A DNA stretch of 53,416 nucleotides, taken from Bathymodiolus heckerae thiotrophic gill symbiont. Lineage in GTDB: Bacteria > Pseudomonadota > Gammaproteobacteria > PS1 > Pseudothioglobaceae. Location: contig NZ_FQTP01000003.1 in assembly GCF_900128515.1 (NCBI RefSeq), positions 1 through 53,416 of the forward strand, in the 5' to 3' direction. The translations under genes and the position numbers were made by a program. Below, one piece after another: positions 43,476 through 52,816 of the stretch; positions within the stretch are counted from its first letter, which is position 1, and each line of letters opens with the position of its first letter. The notes beneath the pieces were generated by a model. The model ran no database searches and had not been told where the DNA came from. It saw only the letters and a list, made by a program, of their open reading frames with translations.

Positions 43476-44893
43476 AAAATTTAAGGCAAGTTTCCAAATC
43501 TAGAATTAGTAAAATTCATTTTATTGGTATTGGCGGATCTGGCATGAGTGGTATTGCTGAAGTCTTGCACAACTTGGGTTATCAAATTTCAGGTTCAGAC
43601 GTTAGTCAAAGTGGCGCTACTGATAGACTATCAAAAATGGGCTGTGAAATAAACCTTCAACACCATCAAGATAATATTAAAAATGCACAGGCTGTGGTTG
43701 TTTCAAGTGCCATTGGTCCGCTTAATGTAGAACTTGTTAAGGCCAAACAACTACACCTACCGATTGTTCCAAGAGCCGAAATGCTAGCAGAAATTATGCG
43801 TTTTCGTTTTGGTATCGCCATTGCTGGCACCCATGGAAAAACAACAACTACCAGCATTATTGCCCACATTCTTAATCAGGCAAAGCTTGATCCAACCTAT
43901 ATTATTGGTGGCATTTTAAATTCAAATGGTGTTAATGCAAAACTTGGTGAAAGTGATTATTTAATTGCTGAAGCGGATGAGTCAGATGCATCATTCCTAC
44001 ATTTGCAACCCATGCTTAGCGTCATCACCAATGTTGACGAAGATCACATGGCCACCTACAACAATGACCACCAACAATTAAAAGATGCTTTTGTTAGTTT
44101 TACTTCCAACCTGCCTTTTTATGGTGCCTGTATTCTTTGTACAGATGATGCAGGTGTAAATGAACTTGTGAATGATATTCATCGACCAGTTGTTAGCTAT
44201 GGATTTAATTCGAAAGCTGACATACGTGCTATCAATGTTAAACAAACGGGTATGCAAATGCACTTCGAGGTGACTTGCTCACATAATAAAAGCAAGTACA
44301 GCCAACCCTTTAAAATTCAATTAAACCTAATTGGTCGACACAATATTCTCAATACCTTAGCAGCAATTGGTATTTGCTGTGAATTAGATATTAATATCGA
44401 TATTATTCAGTCAGCACTAAATGATTTTTCAGGCGTGGCTAGAAGGCTTGATTACCATCAACAGCTAACCATTAACAATCAATCAGTTGAATTATTTGAT
44501 GATTATGGACATCACCCTGTTGAAATTTCTGCTATTTTCGACTCACTTAGAAATACCTATCCCAACAAGCGTTTAGTGGTTGTTTTTCAGCCACATCGTT
44601 ATTCACGAACTCGTGATCTTTTTGATGATTTTGCTCGAGCCTTGTCCGGCGTAGATAGCTTAATTTTATTGGACATCTATCCTGCTAGTGAACAACCCAT
44701 TGCACAAATTAGCAGCTCAACTTTGGCAGAAGCCATTAGAAAAAGATCAACTTTAAATCCAGTTGTTATCAAAGATACGCAAGAGATATTAAACGTACTG
44801 CCGAACTTGATTAATCAAGACGATGTGTTATTAACTTTAGGTGCAGGTGATATTCATGTATTGCCTGAGCTGTTAAAAACTCATTATCGCTAA
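43472..44893 (+). CDS. murC: UDP-N-acetylmuramate-L-alanine ligase
   Basis: 473 residues with IGIGGSGMSGIAEV, the ATP loop AGTHGKTTTTS and DDYGHHPVEI. It adds L-Ala to UDP-MurNAc in peptidoglycan synthesis. The ATG at 43472 overlaps ispF; a GTG eight codons earlier is less likely. Confidence 0.97.
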   Translation: MKNLRQVSKSRISKIHFIGIGGSGMSGIAEVLHNLGYQISGSDVSQSGATDRLSKMGCEINLQHHQDNIKNAQAVVVSSAIGPLNVELVKAKQLHLPIVPRAEMLAEIMRFRFGIAIAGTHGKTTTTSIIAHILNQAKLDPTYIIGGILNSNGVNAKLGESDYLIAEADESDASFLHLQPMLSVITNVDEDHMATYNNDHQQLKDAFVSFTSNLPFYGACILCTDDAGVNELVNDIHRPVVSYGFNSKADIRAINVKQTGMQMHFEVTCSHNKSKYSQPFKIQLNLIGRHNILNTLAAIGICCELDINIDIIQSALNDFSGVARRLDYHQQLTINNQSVELFDDYGHHPVEISAIFDSLRNTYPNKRLVVVFQPHRYSRTRDLFDDFARALSGVDSLILLDIYPASEQPIAQISSSTLAEAIRKRSTLNPVVIKDTQEILNVLPNLINQDDVLLTLGAGDIHVLPELLKTHYR

Positions 44894-44901
44894 CAACCAA
44901 C

Positions 44902-45735
44902 ATGTTAAGCCATAACGAGTCAATGTCCTCACACTGTTCTTTACGAGCTGGAGGCTTAGCACAGGTTTTTTTCATACCTAATAGTATTAAAGATCTTACT
45001 GAATTTTTAACGAAAAACGAGCTGTCTATTTTATTTATTGGATTGGGGAGTAACCTCTTAATTCGAGATCAAGGATTTAAGGGTGTTGTCATTAAGCTCA
45101 CTCAGATCAACTCTATAGTTATAGAGGATAGAGGTATTAACGTAGATGCAGGTGCAACACTAGCAAAACTATCAAGACTTTCGCTAAAAAATAACCTTCA
45201 TGGTGCAGAATTTTTAAGCGCCATTCCGGGCACTGTTGGTGGTGCTTTAGCAATGAATGCTGGTGCTTTTGGTTCTGAATTCTGGCAGTTTGTTGATAGC
45301 GTAAAAACCATTAATAGCACAGGAGAAATTTTTGAGCGCCAAGCCCAAGATTTTGATATTAGCTATCGAAAAGTCATAGCCAAACATGCTGATGAATACT
45401 TCCTTTCAGTAAAACTAAGATTCAATAGCACCTCATCAAACCAAGATATCCAGCAATTATTAAGCGCAAGGAATGCCACCCAACCCATTGGATTACCAAG
45501 CTGTGGCAGTGTTTTTAAAAATCCAGAAAAGCATTATGCAGCTGAGTTAATTGAGCAATCGAATCTTAAAGGTTTTTGTATTGGGGGCGCTTGTATTTCT
45601 AAAAAACATGCTAATTTTATTATCAATCATAATCATGCTAGCGCTAGTGATATTGAAAATTTGATTCTACACATTCAACAAGTCGTAAAATCAAATTCAA
45701 ATATTAATTTAGAAACCGAACTTAAAATTATATGA
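44902..45735 (+). CDS. murB: UDP-N-acetylenolpyruvoylglucosamine reductase
   Basis: 277 residues, short type I/II MurB: FAD motif GLGSNLLIRD, GTVGGALAMNAGAFG, and catalytic Ser in GLPSCGSVFKNP. It reduces the enolpyruvyl group to form MurNAc. It overlaps ddl by 4 bases. Confidence 0.96.
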   Translation: MLSHNESMSSHCSLRAGGLAQVFFIPNSIKDLTEFLTKNELSILFIGLGSNLLIRDQGFKGVVIKLTQINSIVIEDRGINVDAGATLAKLSRLSLKNNLHGAEFLSAIPGTVGGALAMNAGAFGSEFWQFVDSVKTINSTGEIFERQAQDFDISYRKVIAKHADEYFLSVKLRFNSTSSNQDIQQLLSARNATQPIGLPSCGSVFKNPEKHYAAELIEQSNLKGFCIGGACISKKHANFIINHNHASASDIENLILHIQQVVKSNSNINLETELKII

Positions 45736-46613
45736 TTGCTGTACTAATGGGAGGTAACTCCGCTGAACGAGAAGTCTCTTTAATTAGTGGTGAAGCCGTT
45801 TATCAATCGCTAATAAAACAAAAAATTGATTGTTTTAAATTTGACTGGCAAGGCGAAAACCTAACTGAACTTTGGGATAAAACATTTGACTTAGCCTTTA
45901 TTGTATTACATGGTCGTGGTGGTGAAGATGGCACTATTCAAAAGCAACTTGAGGCTCGAAATATAGCCTACACAGGCTCTAATTCTCATTCAAGTGCTAA
46001 TGGTATGAATAAATACCTAAGCAAGGAGATTTGGAAAAATTCCAAACTCCCACTGGCTCCTTCTGTATTGATAGCTACTAAAGCGCCCACACCAATTATA
46101 AACTTCGCCCTACCTTGGGCGGTAAAGCCAGTTTGCGAAGGCTCTAGTATTGGCATTAGTAAAGTCACTCAAGCTTCTGATTTAAATCAGGCATTAGAAT
46201 TAGCCTGGAAGTATGACGATCAGGTATTAGTTGAGCAATGGATAGAAGGAGATGAATATACAGTTACTATTTTGGGTGACACGCCTTTGTCTGTTATTAA
46301 AATTGTTACTGACCAAGATTTCTATAACTATGAATCTAAATATCATTCTAACACCACTCAATATCTGTGCCCGTGTGGCTTAAGCATACCTAAAGAGTTG
46401 CACTTACAGGAAATAGCACTTAAGGCTTTTAATGCTATTAACGCAAATGGATGGGGGCGAATTGATTTTATTGTGGGTGAAGATAATCAGCCTTATTTAT
46501 TGGAAATTAATACTGTTCCAGGCATGACTGCTCACTCTCTAGTACCAATGGCAGCGAAGAGTAATGGTATAAATTTTGACCAACTGGTTAAGTGCATTAT
46601 TGATGAAATTTAA
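45732..46613 (+). CDS. ddlB: D-alanine-D-alanine ligase
   Basis: 293 residues. It starts IAVLMGGNSAEREVSLISG and has the ATP-grasp motifs VKPVCEGSSIGIS, VEQWIEGDEYTVTIL and LLEINTVPGMTAHSLVP. It makes the D-Ala-D-Ala end of the peptidoglycan stem. It is followed by ftsQ with 11-base overlap. Confidence 0.97.
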   Translation: MIAVLMGGNSAEREVSLISGEAVYQSLIKQKIDCFKFDWQGENLTELWDKTFDLAFIVLHGRGGEDGTIQKQLEARNIAYTGSNSHSSANGMNKYLSKEIWKNSKLPLAPSVLIATKAPTPIINFALPWAVKPVCEGSSIGISKVTQASDLNQALELAWKYDDQVLVEQWIEGDEYTVTILGDTPLSVIKIVTDQDFYNYESKYHSNTTQYLCPCGLSIPKELHLQEIALKAFNAINANGWGRIDFIVGEDNQPYLLEINTVPGMTAHSLVPMAAKSNGINFDQLVKCIIDEI

Positions 46614-47382
46614 AAAAGTAAACAAACGAAAACTCTCTACCGCCCAACAAATAAAGCGCTGGTTTAAGCCGTTTTCACTACTACTTGCACTTTCAATTAT
46701 CGGCTGGAATGTTTATCATTACAACCCTAGTGAATTGCTCAAAGTTTCAGTAAATTGGACAATTGACAACACCCTATTGGTTGATCAAAAAACCTTAGAA
46801 GAGCAAATTAAACCAATGGTCAATAAACTACACCAATTGGATTTACGCAATATTAAAAATGAATTAGAAAGTCATTCTTGGGTTAAAAAGGTTCAAGTTA
46901 AACGCTTATTTTGGGACACGATTGATATCAATATTAGCACTCATAAAGTTGCCACTCATTGGCAAAATATTGCTTGTGAAAAAAATCAGTCAAATAATAA
47001 TTGTCAAGGCTATATCACCACACAAGGAATACTAATTACACCAAGTAACTTGTTTTATCATCAGCAAAATCAAACAGGCTCTAGCGCTGTCGAGCTGCAC
47101 TCTGCTTACAAGCCAAACGAAAGTAATTTATTATTCAATGATTATCTGACTTACCAGCAAACACTAAACAAAATGAAAATCCGAAAATTTATCAGGAGTA
47201 ATATTGATAGCTTAATTATTGATCCCAATATTAGCGTGATATTAGGCTACAACCAACAGCAGCAACGTTTGAATAATTTTATAAAAATTTATGCCAAACT
47301 AAGAAAGAAAATCTCACTTAACAAACTTAATAAAGCTAGCTACGATATGCGCTATTCAAAGGGATTTACTCTGAAGTATTAG
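46603..47382 (+). CDS. ftsQ: Cell division protein FtsQ
   Basis: 259 residues. A basic cytoplasmic start, one membrane helix (about residues 21-38) and a POTRA domain (VSVNWTIDNTLLVDQKTLEEQI, HSWVKKVQVKRLF) are followed by the beta domain. It belongs to the divisome with FtsB and FtsL. The MKFKK start is chosen because it follows ddl directly. The usual next genes ftsA and ftsZ are missing; a convergent membrane gene overlaps its 3' end. Confidence 0.92.
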   Translation: MKFKKVNKRKLSTAQQIKRWFKPFSLLLALSIIGWNVYHYNPSELLKVSVNWTIDNTLLVDQKTLEEQIKPMVNKLHQLDLRNIKNELESHSWVKKVQVKRLFWDTIDINISTHKVATHWQNIACEKNQSNNNCQGYITTQGILITPSNLFYHQQNQTGSSAVELHSAYKPNESNLLFNDYLTYQQTLNKMKIRKFIRSNIDSLIIDPNISVILGYNQQQQRLNNFIKIYAKLRKKISLNKLNKASYDMRYSKGFTLKY

Positions 47383-48055
47383 CTGTGATTAACTGATAAC
47401 ACATAGCTAAATTAACCAAGCTCCAGTAAAACACAATAACTTTTACTGCCCATACAAAGAAATCAGGCAAGCCAATTGCACTAAATAAGACTGTAACTAT
47501 CATGCCGATTAAGGCGGGAATAATAGCTTGCAATAAAAATAAATTAGCCTGAGTAACAAAATTTAAATTCCATCTATATTTAGAAGGTTGTTGAATGGCG
47601 ATATTAACAAAATTCAAGGTAACTGGAATGATTAAAAAATAAGCAATTAATTGCAAGAAACCAATACCGGTTACCATTACCGGAACTGTTGTTACAAAGC
47701 CCACAATCAAAGTTAATCCAATAAAGCGGCCAATCTGATTTAGATTAAAAATAGGGGTTTTGATAGAAACACTTTGATCGCCCAAAATCACCAAACGGTA
47801 CAAGTTGATTGACAAGCTTAAATAGCCATACAAAAACAATACTAAATAAAGAAGCATACTTTCTGGCAAAACGATATCAGCCACCTGACCACCTTTATAT
47901 ACAACCTCCATCAATTCAAACACCTGTGGAAGGATAAATAAAAATGGCAATGATACTGCTATTGGAAGAATTGAAATTTCGACAATTTTTTTCCAGTGAG
48001 TAAGTGCAAAAGCAAAGCTTGCTAAAATTATTTTATTAATAGGGAGTGCATTCAT
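47366..48055 (-). CDS. Hypothetical multi-pass membrane protein
   Basis: 229 residues with six hydrophobic stretches (about residues 18-40, 65-85, 108-135, 138-158, 172-195, 200-222). I do not recognise the family. It starts INKIILASFAFALTHWKK. It lies 5 bases after the mltD-like gene and overlaps ftsQ by 17 bases convergently. Possible roles in envelope biology are inference from position only. Confidence 0.75.
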   Translation of the reverse strand: MNALPINKIILASFAFALTHWKKIVEISILPIAVSLPFLFILPQVFELMEVVYKGGQVADIVLPESMLLYLVLFLYGYLSLSINLYRLVILGDQSVSIKTPIFNLNQIGRFIGLTLIVGFVTTVPVMVTGIGFLQLIAYFLIIPVTLNFVNIAIQQPSKYRWNLNFVTQANLFLLQAIIPALIGMIVTVLFSAIGLPDFFVWAVKVIVFYWSLVNLAMCYQLITANTSE

Positions 48056-48060
48056 AAGAT

Positions 48061-49635
48061 TTATTTCATATTTATATTCATAACGTTAACCATAATGGTT
48101 AATTTTTGCCCAGACTGTAGCGTCTTATTAGTGAGTTTATTCCATTGTTTAATTTGCAACACACTAACGCCAAACTTCGCAGCAATAACGGACAAATTAT
48201 CGCCACTTCTTACTCGGTAAGAAACTTTTCTATCAATATTAATACCCAGTGTTGTTATCAATGACAAATCTTTAGTCGCTTTAGCTTTAGGCTGCCATAT
48301 AACCAATTTCTTGCCAAGCTTTAAAGACTCTGAGCGCTTTAAGTGGTTCCATTTAACTAAGCTATTAATACTCACTTGATAGTTTCTAGCTATTAACCAT
48401 AAGCTATCACCAGATATCACACTATGGATAACCTTACGATCTGATCGATTTGAATTGAGGCGTGATTTTTCACGTTGAGATTCTGACAATGAATATTCAT
48501 TACTGTTCTTTTGTGCAATAGGCACAATCAAATAATCGCCCACTTTAATCAAATTATCATCAAGATGATTAACGCTACTAATTTGACTAGCAATAGTCGC
48601 ATGTTTTTGTGCAATCAAACTTAAGCTATCGCCAGATTTAACTTGATAACGAACCCACTTAAGTCTTTCAATATTTGGGTTATCTTTCATTGCCTGCTTA
48701 AATAAAGCCATATTTTTATTCGGCAAAAGCATTGTATACGAACCCTGACTAGGGGTAGCCCAGCGTTTCAAACCTGGATTCAAAGTATATAATTTTTCTA
48801 TTTCAAGCTCAGACCATTCAGCAATTAGTGCAAGATCAAACTGAGTTTTTAGCTTAATTGACTTAACAGAAAGTTGACTAGCCACTGGGGTAATTTTTTG
48901 ACCATATTTTTCTGGATTTCGAATTAGTTCAGTGACTGCCAACAATCTTGGTACATAACCCTTGGTTTCTTTTGGTAGTTTTAAATGCCAAAAATCTGTT
49001 GGCTTGCCTTGGGCTTTATTGGCTTTAATTGCTTTTTGAACACGGCTAGGGCCAGAATTATAGGCAGCAATGGCGAGCAACCAATCACCCTTAAATAACT
49101 TATTTAAATTTTTAAGATACTTAACAGCCGCCTTAGTTGATGCCAATACATCTCGACGCCCGTCATACCACCAATTATCCCTTAAGCCATAAAGCTTTCC
49201 GGTTGAAGGGATAAATTGCCAGAGCCCTGAAGCAGTACCATGCGAATAAGAGAAGGGATAATATGCCGATTCAACGATAGGTAGCAGTGCTATTTCCAAT
49301 GGCAGTCCTGCGCGCTCAACCTCTTGAACCACTAAATACAGATACGGATCAGCGCGCTTTGTAATACGCGTTAAATAATCAGGATGCTTTTTAAACCAGT
49401 CTATATGCCAATATAACTGCTTGTCATTAGTGGCGCTTAATCTTGATCGATTAACAATATAACGCCATAGATCTTTCTCAATTTCAGCTGTCGGTTTGAA
49501 TGATGATGACTGATGATTAGTATCTTTTAACTGGAAAGAGTTGGCATTACTTTGAGTGCTACAAGCGCCTAGCAGCAAAAAAATAGAAAAGAATAAGTAC
49601 TTGCTAAATCTTAAGATTTTGATCCGCCTGCACAT
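48061..49635 (-). CDS. mltD: MltD-like lytic transglycosylase with three LysM repeats
   Basis: 524 residues. A lipoprotein signal (LLLGAC) precedes an SLT domain (about residues 95-210) with ALLPIVESAYYPFSYSHGTASGLWQFIPSTG and the catalytic Glu, and AIAAYNSGPSRV. Three LysM domains follow near 335-378, 403-446 and 475-518. It cleaves the glycan strands of peptidoglycan. MltD usually has two or three LysM. It overlaps bolA by 25 bases. Confidence 0.92.
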   Translation of the reverse strand: MCRRIKILRFSKYLFFSIFLLLGACSTQSNANSFQLKDTNHQSSSFKPTAEIEKDLWRYIVNRSRLSATNDKQLYWHIDWFKKHPDYLTRITKRADPYLYLVVQEVERAGLPLEIALLPIVESAYYPFSYSHGTASGLWQFIPSTGKLYGLRDNWWYDGRRDVLASTKAAVKYLKNLNKLFKGDWLLAIAAYNSGPSRVQKAIKANKAQGKPTDFWHLKLPKETKGYVPRLLAVTELIRNPEKYGQKITPVASQLSVKSIKLKTQFDLALIAEWSELEIEKLYTLNPGLKRWATPSQGSYTMLLPNKNMALFKQAMKDNPNIERLKWVRYQVKSGDSLSLIAQKHATIASQISSVNHLDDNLIKVGDYLIVPIAQKNSNEYSLSESQREKSRLNSNRSDRKVIHSVISGDSLWLIARNYQVSINSLVKWNHLKRSESLKLGKKLVIWQPKAKATKDLSLITTLGINIDRKVSYRVRSGDNLSVIAAKFGVSVLQIKQWNKLTNKTLQSGQKLTIMVNVMNINMK

Positions 49636-49928
49636 TGAGGAGAAGCTGGCACCCCGCCTTTAGCCCTCCATTCATCAACTGTATACGTATGCATTGCTAA
49701 AGCATGAATATGACTCAACTCTTCCTTAAATAACTGGTTAATAAAACGATGCCTTGCAATTAAGGCTAAATCATTGAAATAATCACTCACTACAATCAAC
49801 TTAAAGTGAGACTCTATTGCAGGACCAGAATGATTAGCAGATTCATTAATAACTTCCAGATAACTTGGTGATAACGCCACTTCAAGCTGTTCAGTTAAAT
49901 GTTGTTGCATTGAGGATGGTGTACTCAT
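49611..49928 (-). CDS. bolA: BolA-family protein
   Basis: 105 residues. It has the BolA fold signatures LSPSYLEVINES, SHFKLIVVSDYF and HALAMHTYTVDEW, with a Cys-containing tail. BolA proteins bind [2Fe-2S] clusters with monothiol glutaredoxins and act in iron-sulfur and morphology control. It overlaps the flavin reductase gene by 4 bases. Confidence 0.92.
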   Translation of the reverse strand: MSTPSSMQQHLTEQLEVALSPSYLEVINESANHSGPAIESHFKLIVVSDYFNDLALIARHRFINQLFKEELSHIHALAMHTYTVDEWRAKGGVPASPQCAGGSKS

Positions 49929-50938
49929 GATTCACTCGCTTGATAGGCAAAATCAAAACTATCGTTGTAAAAATTATTTTCAAACATACCTTTTTTAACA
50001 AAAGTATTAGCGGCTGATCTTACCATTTGTGGAGGGCCACAAGCATACACTTCATAATTCGTTAGCGTTTTAAAATCCGCTAAAACAGCTTCATGAACAT
50101 AGCCTGTTCGACCCTTCCAAGTATCATCTGGTATTGATAATACCGGTGTAAAACCTATATGATCAAATTCTTCAGCCCATTCATTTGGTAAGTTCATATA
50201 TAAATCTTGCTCACTTCTAACACCCCAATAAATGTGGATTTTTCTTTGACTGTCAGATTCAAGCGCATGTTCAACCATTGCCTTAACTGGGCCGAATCCT
50301 GTGCCACCAGCCACCATAATCATGGGCTTGTCACTACTTTCTCTTAAATAAAAACTACCCTTAGGGCCTTCTATTTTTAGCAAAGATTTTTCTTGTAATT
50401 CATTAAAGACAAAATTTGTGAATTTACCACCAGAAATTAAACGCACATGAAGCTCGATAATGCCAGTATTATGTGGTGCGTTAGCAATAGAGAATGCCCT
50501 TGGCTCAAAATCAGGATGAATTAAATCAAGATATTGTCCTGCCAAATACTGCATTGACTCACTACCAGGAATCTTTAAAATAACTTTAGCAACATCTGCA
50601 TTAAGATGCTCAATCTTACTCACTTTGCAAGGTAATGTTTTAACTTCAATATCAGCAACACTCTCCAACTCAGTCACTACAATTGACAAATCCGTCTTAG
50701 CAAAGCACTTACAAGGAAGGATCATATTATCAGCAGCTTCTTCGGCGCTTAATCCTGGTGGGACACCTTCTTCATAGGCGACTTCACCCTCTATTAAGGT
50801 AGCCTTACATTTGCCACAAAACCCATTTCGACATCCATATGGAAAGCCAATACCATTACTCATAGCACCATCTAAGATGGTCTCACCCTCTTCAATTTTA
50901 AAGTGGCTGCCGCTTGCTTGATTTTCTACTATAAACAT
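49925..50938 (-). CDS. [2Fe-2S]/FAD-dependent oxidoreductase (CDP-glucoseen-reductase/phenol-hydroxylase-reductase type)
   Basis: 337 residues. An N-terminal plant-type ferredoxin (Cys36, 41, 44 and 76) is followed by an FAD domain with RAFSIANAP and a NAD(P) domain with GGTGFGPVKAMV and YACGPPQMV. It passes electrons from NAD(P)H through FAD to the iron-sulfur cluster. Similar genes are named AscD, but the partner enzyme is not here. Overlap with bolA suggests an iron-sulfur link. Confidence 0.85.
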   Translation of the reverse strand: MFIVENQASGSHFKIEEGETILDGAMSNGIGFPYGCRNGFCGKCKATLIEGEVAYEEGVPPGLSAEEAADNMILPCKCFAKTDLSIVVTELESVADIEVKTLPCKVSKIEHLNADVAKVILKIPGSESMQYLAGQYLDLIHPDFEPRAFSIANAPHNTGIIELHVRLISGGKFTNFVFNELQEKSLLKIEGPKGSFYLRESSDKPMIMVAGGTGFGPVKAMVEHALESDSQRKIHIYWGVRSEQDLYMNLPNEWAEEFDHIGFTPVLSIPDDTWKGRTGYVHEAVLADFKTLTNYEVYACGPPQMVRSAANTFVKKGMFENNFYNDSFDFAYQASES

Positions 50939-50972
50939 GACTTTATTTTCTAACTATTTTGAATGTTGACAT

Positions 50973-50978
50973 TATAAT
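50973..50978 (+). promoter_or_regulatory. -10 element of the miaA promoter
   Basis: TATAAT lies 42 bases before the GTG start at 51020. The ATG at 50996 would be only about ten bases from the transcript start, which supports GTG. Confidence 0.5.
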
Positions 50979-51019
50979 CTAGGTAGTTATGATAAATGCT
51001 TACTAATACAAGGATCTTT

Positions 51020-51937
51020 GTGTCAAACCCCCCTGCCAATACTGTACTTTTTTTAATGGGTCCTACCGCCTCTGGAAAGACTGATTTAGCCATTGAAATT
51101 AGTCAGCATATTAACGCCAGATTAATCAGTGTTGATTCTGCCTTAATTTATAAACAAATGGATATTGGCACGGCAAAGCCCGATACTCAAACATTACTTG
51201 ATCATCCGCATCATTTGATTAATATTTGCAATCCTAAAGATTCATACTCAGCACAAAATTTTGTTAACGATGCCAATAAACAAATTGATCTGGCCTTTGC
51301 TAATAATGAGCTACCTATTTTAGTTGGTGGCACTTCATTTTACTTTAATGCCTTAGAGCACGGCTTATCTGACTTACCTGAATCAACCACAGAATCTAGA
51401 GAGAAATTTAATCAGCTACTTAAAGAAAAAGGGTCAGAGGTATTACATCAAGAGCTTGAAAAAATTGACCCAGTGGTCGCTAAAAGAATTCATCCAAATG
51501 ATGCCCAACGGATAACGCGCGCTTTAGAAGTATTTAACATTGGCGGTAAAACTTTAACCGAACTACAAGGGAAAAAACAAGGCGGGCTTAATTGTCATAT
51601 TAAAAAAATCATTCTTATGCCTGATCGCGCTTTGCTTCATCAACGCATAGAAGCTCGCTTTCACGTCATGATAGATCAAGGGTTTATAAATGAAGTTAAA
51701 GCCCTAAAAGAAAATAAAAATCTTCATCAAGATTTACCCTCAATTCGCTGCGTTGGCTATCGTCAGGCGTGGCAATTCTTAAATGGAGAAATAGACGAGC
51801 CAGAAATGATTAAACGCTCAATCATTGCCACTCGTCAACTATGCAAACGCCAAAGTACTTGGCTTAGAAATGAGACAGAAGGATTAAGACTTGAAGCGGC
51901 GAATCTTGAAAAGTGCTTAGATTTTATAAATCTTTAG
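51020..51937 (+). CDS. miaA: tRNA dimethylallyltransferase MiaA (GTG start)
   Basis: About 305 residues. The P-loop is MGPTASGKTDLAIEIS, with SVDSALIYKQMDIGTAKP, LVGGTSFYFNAL and QRITRALEVF. It makes i6A in tRNA, the substrate of MiaB at 34102. I prefer the GTG at 51020, which has AAGGA nine bases upstream, over the ATG at 50996, which is too near the promoter. Confidence 0.95.
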   Translation: MSNPPANTVLFLMGPTASGKTDLAIEISQHINARLISVDSALIYKQMDIGTAKPDTQTLLDHPHHLINICNPKDSYSAQNFVNDANKQIDLAFANNELPILVGGTSFYFNALEHGLSDLPESTTESREKFNQLLKEKGSEVLHQELEKIDPVVAKRIHPNDAQRITRALEVFNIGGKTLTELQGKKQGGLNCHIKKIILMPDRALLHQRIEARFHVMIDQGFINEVKALKENKNLHQDLPSIRCVGYRQAWQFLNGEIDEPEMIKRSIIATRQLCKRQSTWLRNETEGLRLEAANLEKCLDFINL

Positions 51938-51962
51938 AAATATTGTTAACTTCTAGGCAAGT

Positions 51963-52385
51963 CTAAACTTCAGAAATAACTTCAAAATCATTCAAACTAC
52001 CTGTAACCGCAAAACCAACAACGCTTTGCGTGTGCTTTGCTTGTGTTAATTTACAAGCAATTTGATTGATACTGGCGCCAGAGCCAACCGCATCATCGAT
52101 AATTAGTGTTGTTTCAAATTTTGCTTTATTTTTAACAACAAAAGTATTTTGTGCATTTTCTATTCTATCTTCGATTTTTTTTAAGGTTTTTTGTGGCACT
52201 CTAACATCGCCAATAACCTTAAGAACATCAACCTTTGCAAGACTAAGCGCCAACTCAAATTCTAGTATTTTCATAAATTGAATTTGCCTTGGTACAGTTG
52301 GTGGCACAAAAACCACCGAATCAATATTTTGGCTTTTGATCAGGTTGATAATTGCTGGTTTGATAGAGGTGGCAATTTCTTTCAT
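51963..52385 (-). CDS. Phosphoribosyltransferase-like protein
   Basis: 140 residues. The PRPP-binding motif is TLIIDDAVGSGASINQI (late third), and the middle has PPTVPRQIQFMKIL and PQKTLKKIEDRIENAQ. It has an own ribosome site (AGGA). The fold is type I phosphoribosyltransferase (ComF/amidophosphoribosyl-like). The substrate is unknown. Related domains also occur fused to helicases, so it may be a partial protein left by loss of an upstream part near the insertion sequence. Confidence 0.75.
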   Translation of the reverse strand: MKEIATSIKPAIINLIKSQNIDSVVFVPPTVPRQIQFMKILEFELALSLAKVDVLKVIGDVRVPQKTLKKIEDRIENAQNTFVVKNKAKFETTLIIDDAVGSGASINQIACKLTQAKHTQSVVGFAVTGSLNDFEVISEV

Positions 52386-52403
52386 CTTTGTCCTATCTTC
52401 ACC

Positions 52404-52688
52404 TTATTTTGCATACAATAACTTTTGCCCCATTTTAGTTTTTCCAAAAATTTCTACTGCATAAAATTCAAAATAAAACAGTCTATTCACACAGCAATTT
52501 TTACCAAAAGTTTTGCTCATTTTATAACTAGCATCCAATAAATCATCAGTTTTTCGCTTTTGGTATTTTTCAGTCACTTTTTTAAATTCTTCGGCTTTTT
52601 TACTGATATCGAAGTTGCGTTTTTTACACCCCTTTTCAAAACTGAAGCTCCCCCACTTGACTGGACACCAAACTAATATTTTACGCAT
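52404..52688 (-). CDS. Hypothetical short frame upstream of the phosphoribosyltransferase
   Basis: 94 residues starting MRKILVWCPVKWGS, Lys-rich, with Cys near 8, 21 and a CC pair. It has no recognised domain and a poor ribosome site. It ends 18 bases before the phosphoribosyltransferase gene, so it may be its operon partner or part of a decayed gene. About 70 bases separate it from the insertion sequence palindromes. Confidence 0.4.
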   Translation of the reverse strand: MRKILVWCPVKWGSFSFEKGCKKRNFDISKKAEEFKKVTEKYQKRKTDDLLDASYKMSKTFGKNCCVNRLFYFEFYAVEIFGKTKMGQKLLYAK

Positions 52689-52759
52689 TATTTTTCTGTA
52701 TCAATAATCTTTTTTGAGGTTTGCACCCAAGGTCAGGCTACGAAGGAGCAAAGCCCCAA

Positions 52760-52816
52760 CTTGGAACTTGTTCCAAGCCCTAACTTAAGCCTTAAAGGCT
52801 TAATGTTAAGTTAGGG
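52760..52816. repeat. Nested palindromes at the end of the insertion sequence
   Basis: Three perfect inverted repeats lie in 57 bases: CTTGGAAC/GTTCCAAG (52760-52777), CCCTAACTTAA/TTAAGTTAGGG (52778-52788 and 52806-52816), and within it TTAAGCCTT-A-AAGGCTTAA (52785-52803). The transposase stop codon is inside the outer arm. This is the 3' end of the element, probably a transcription barrier and near its terminal repeat. Confidence 0.7.
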
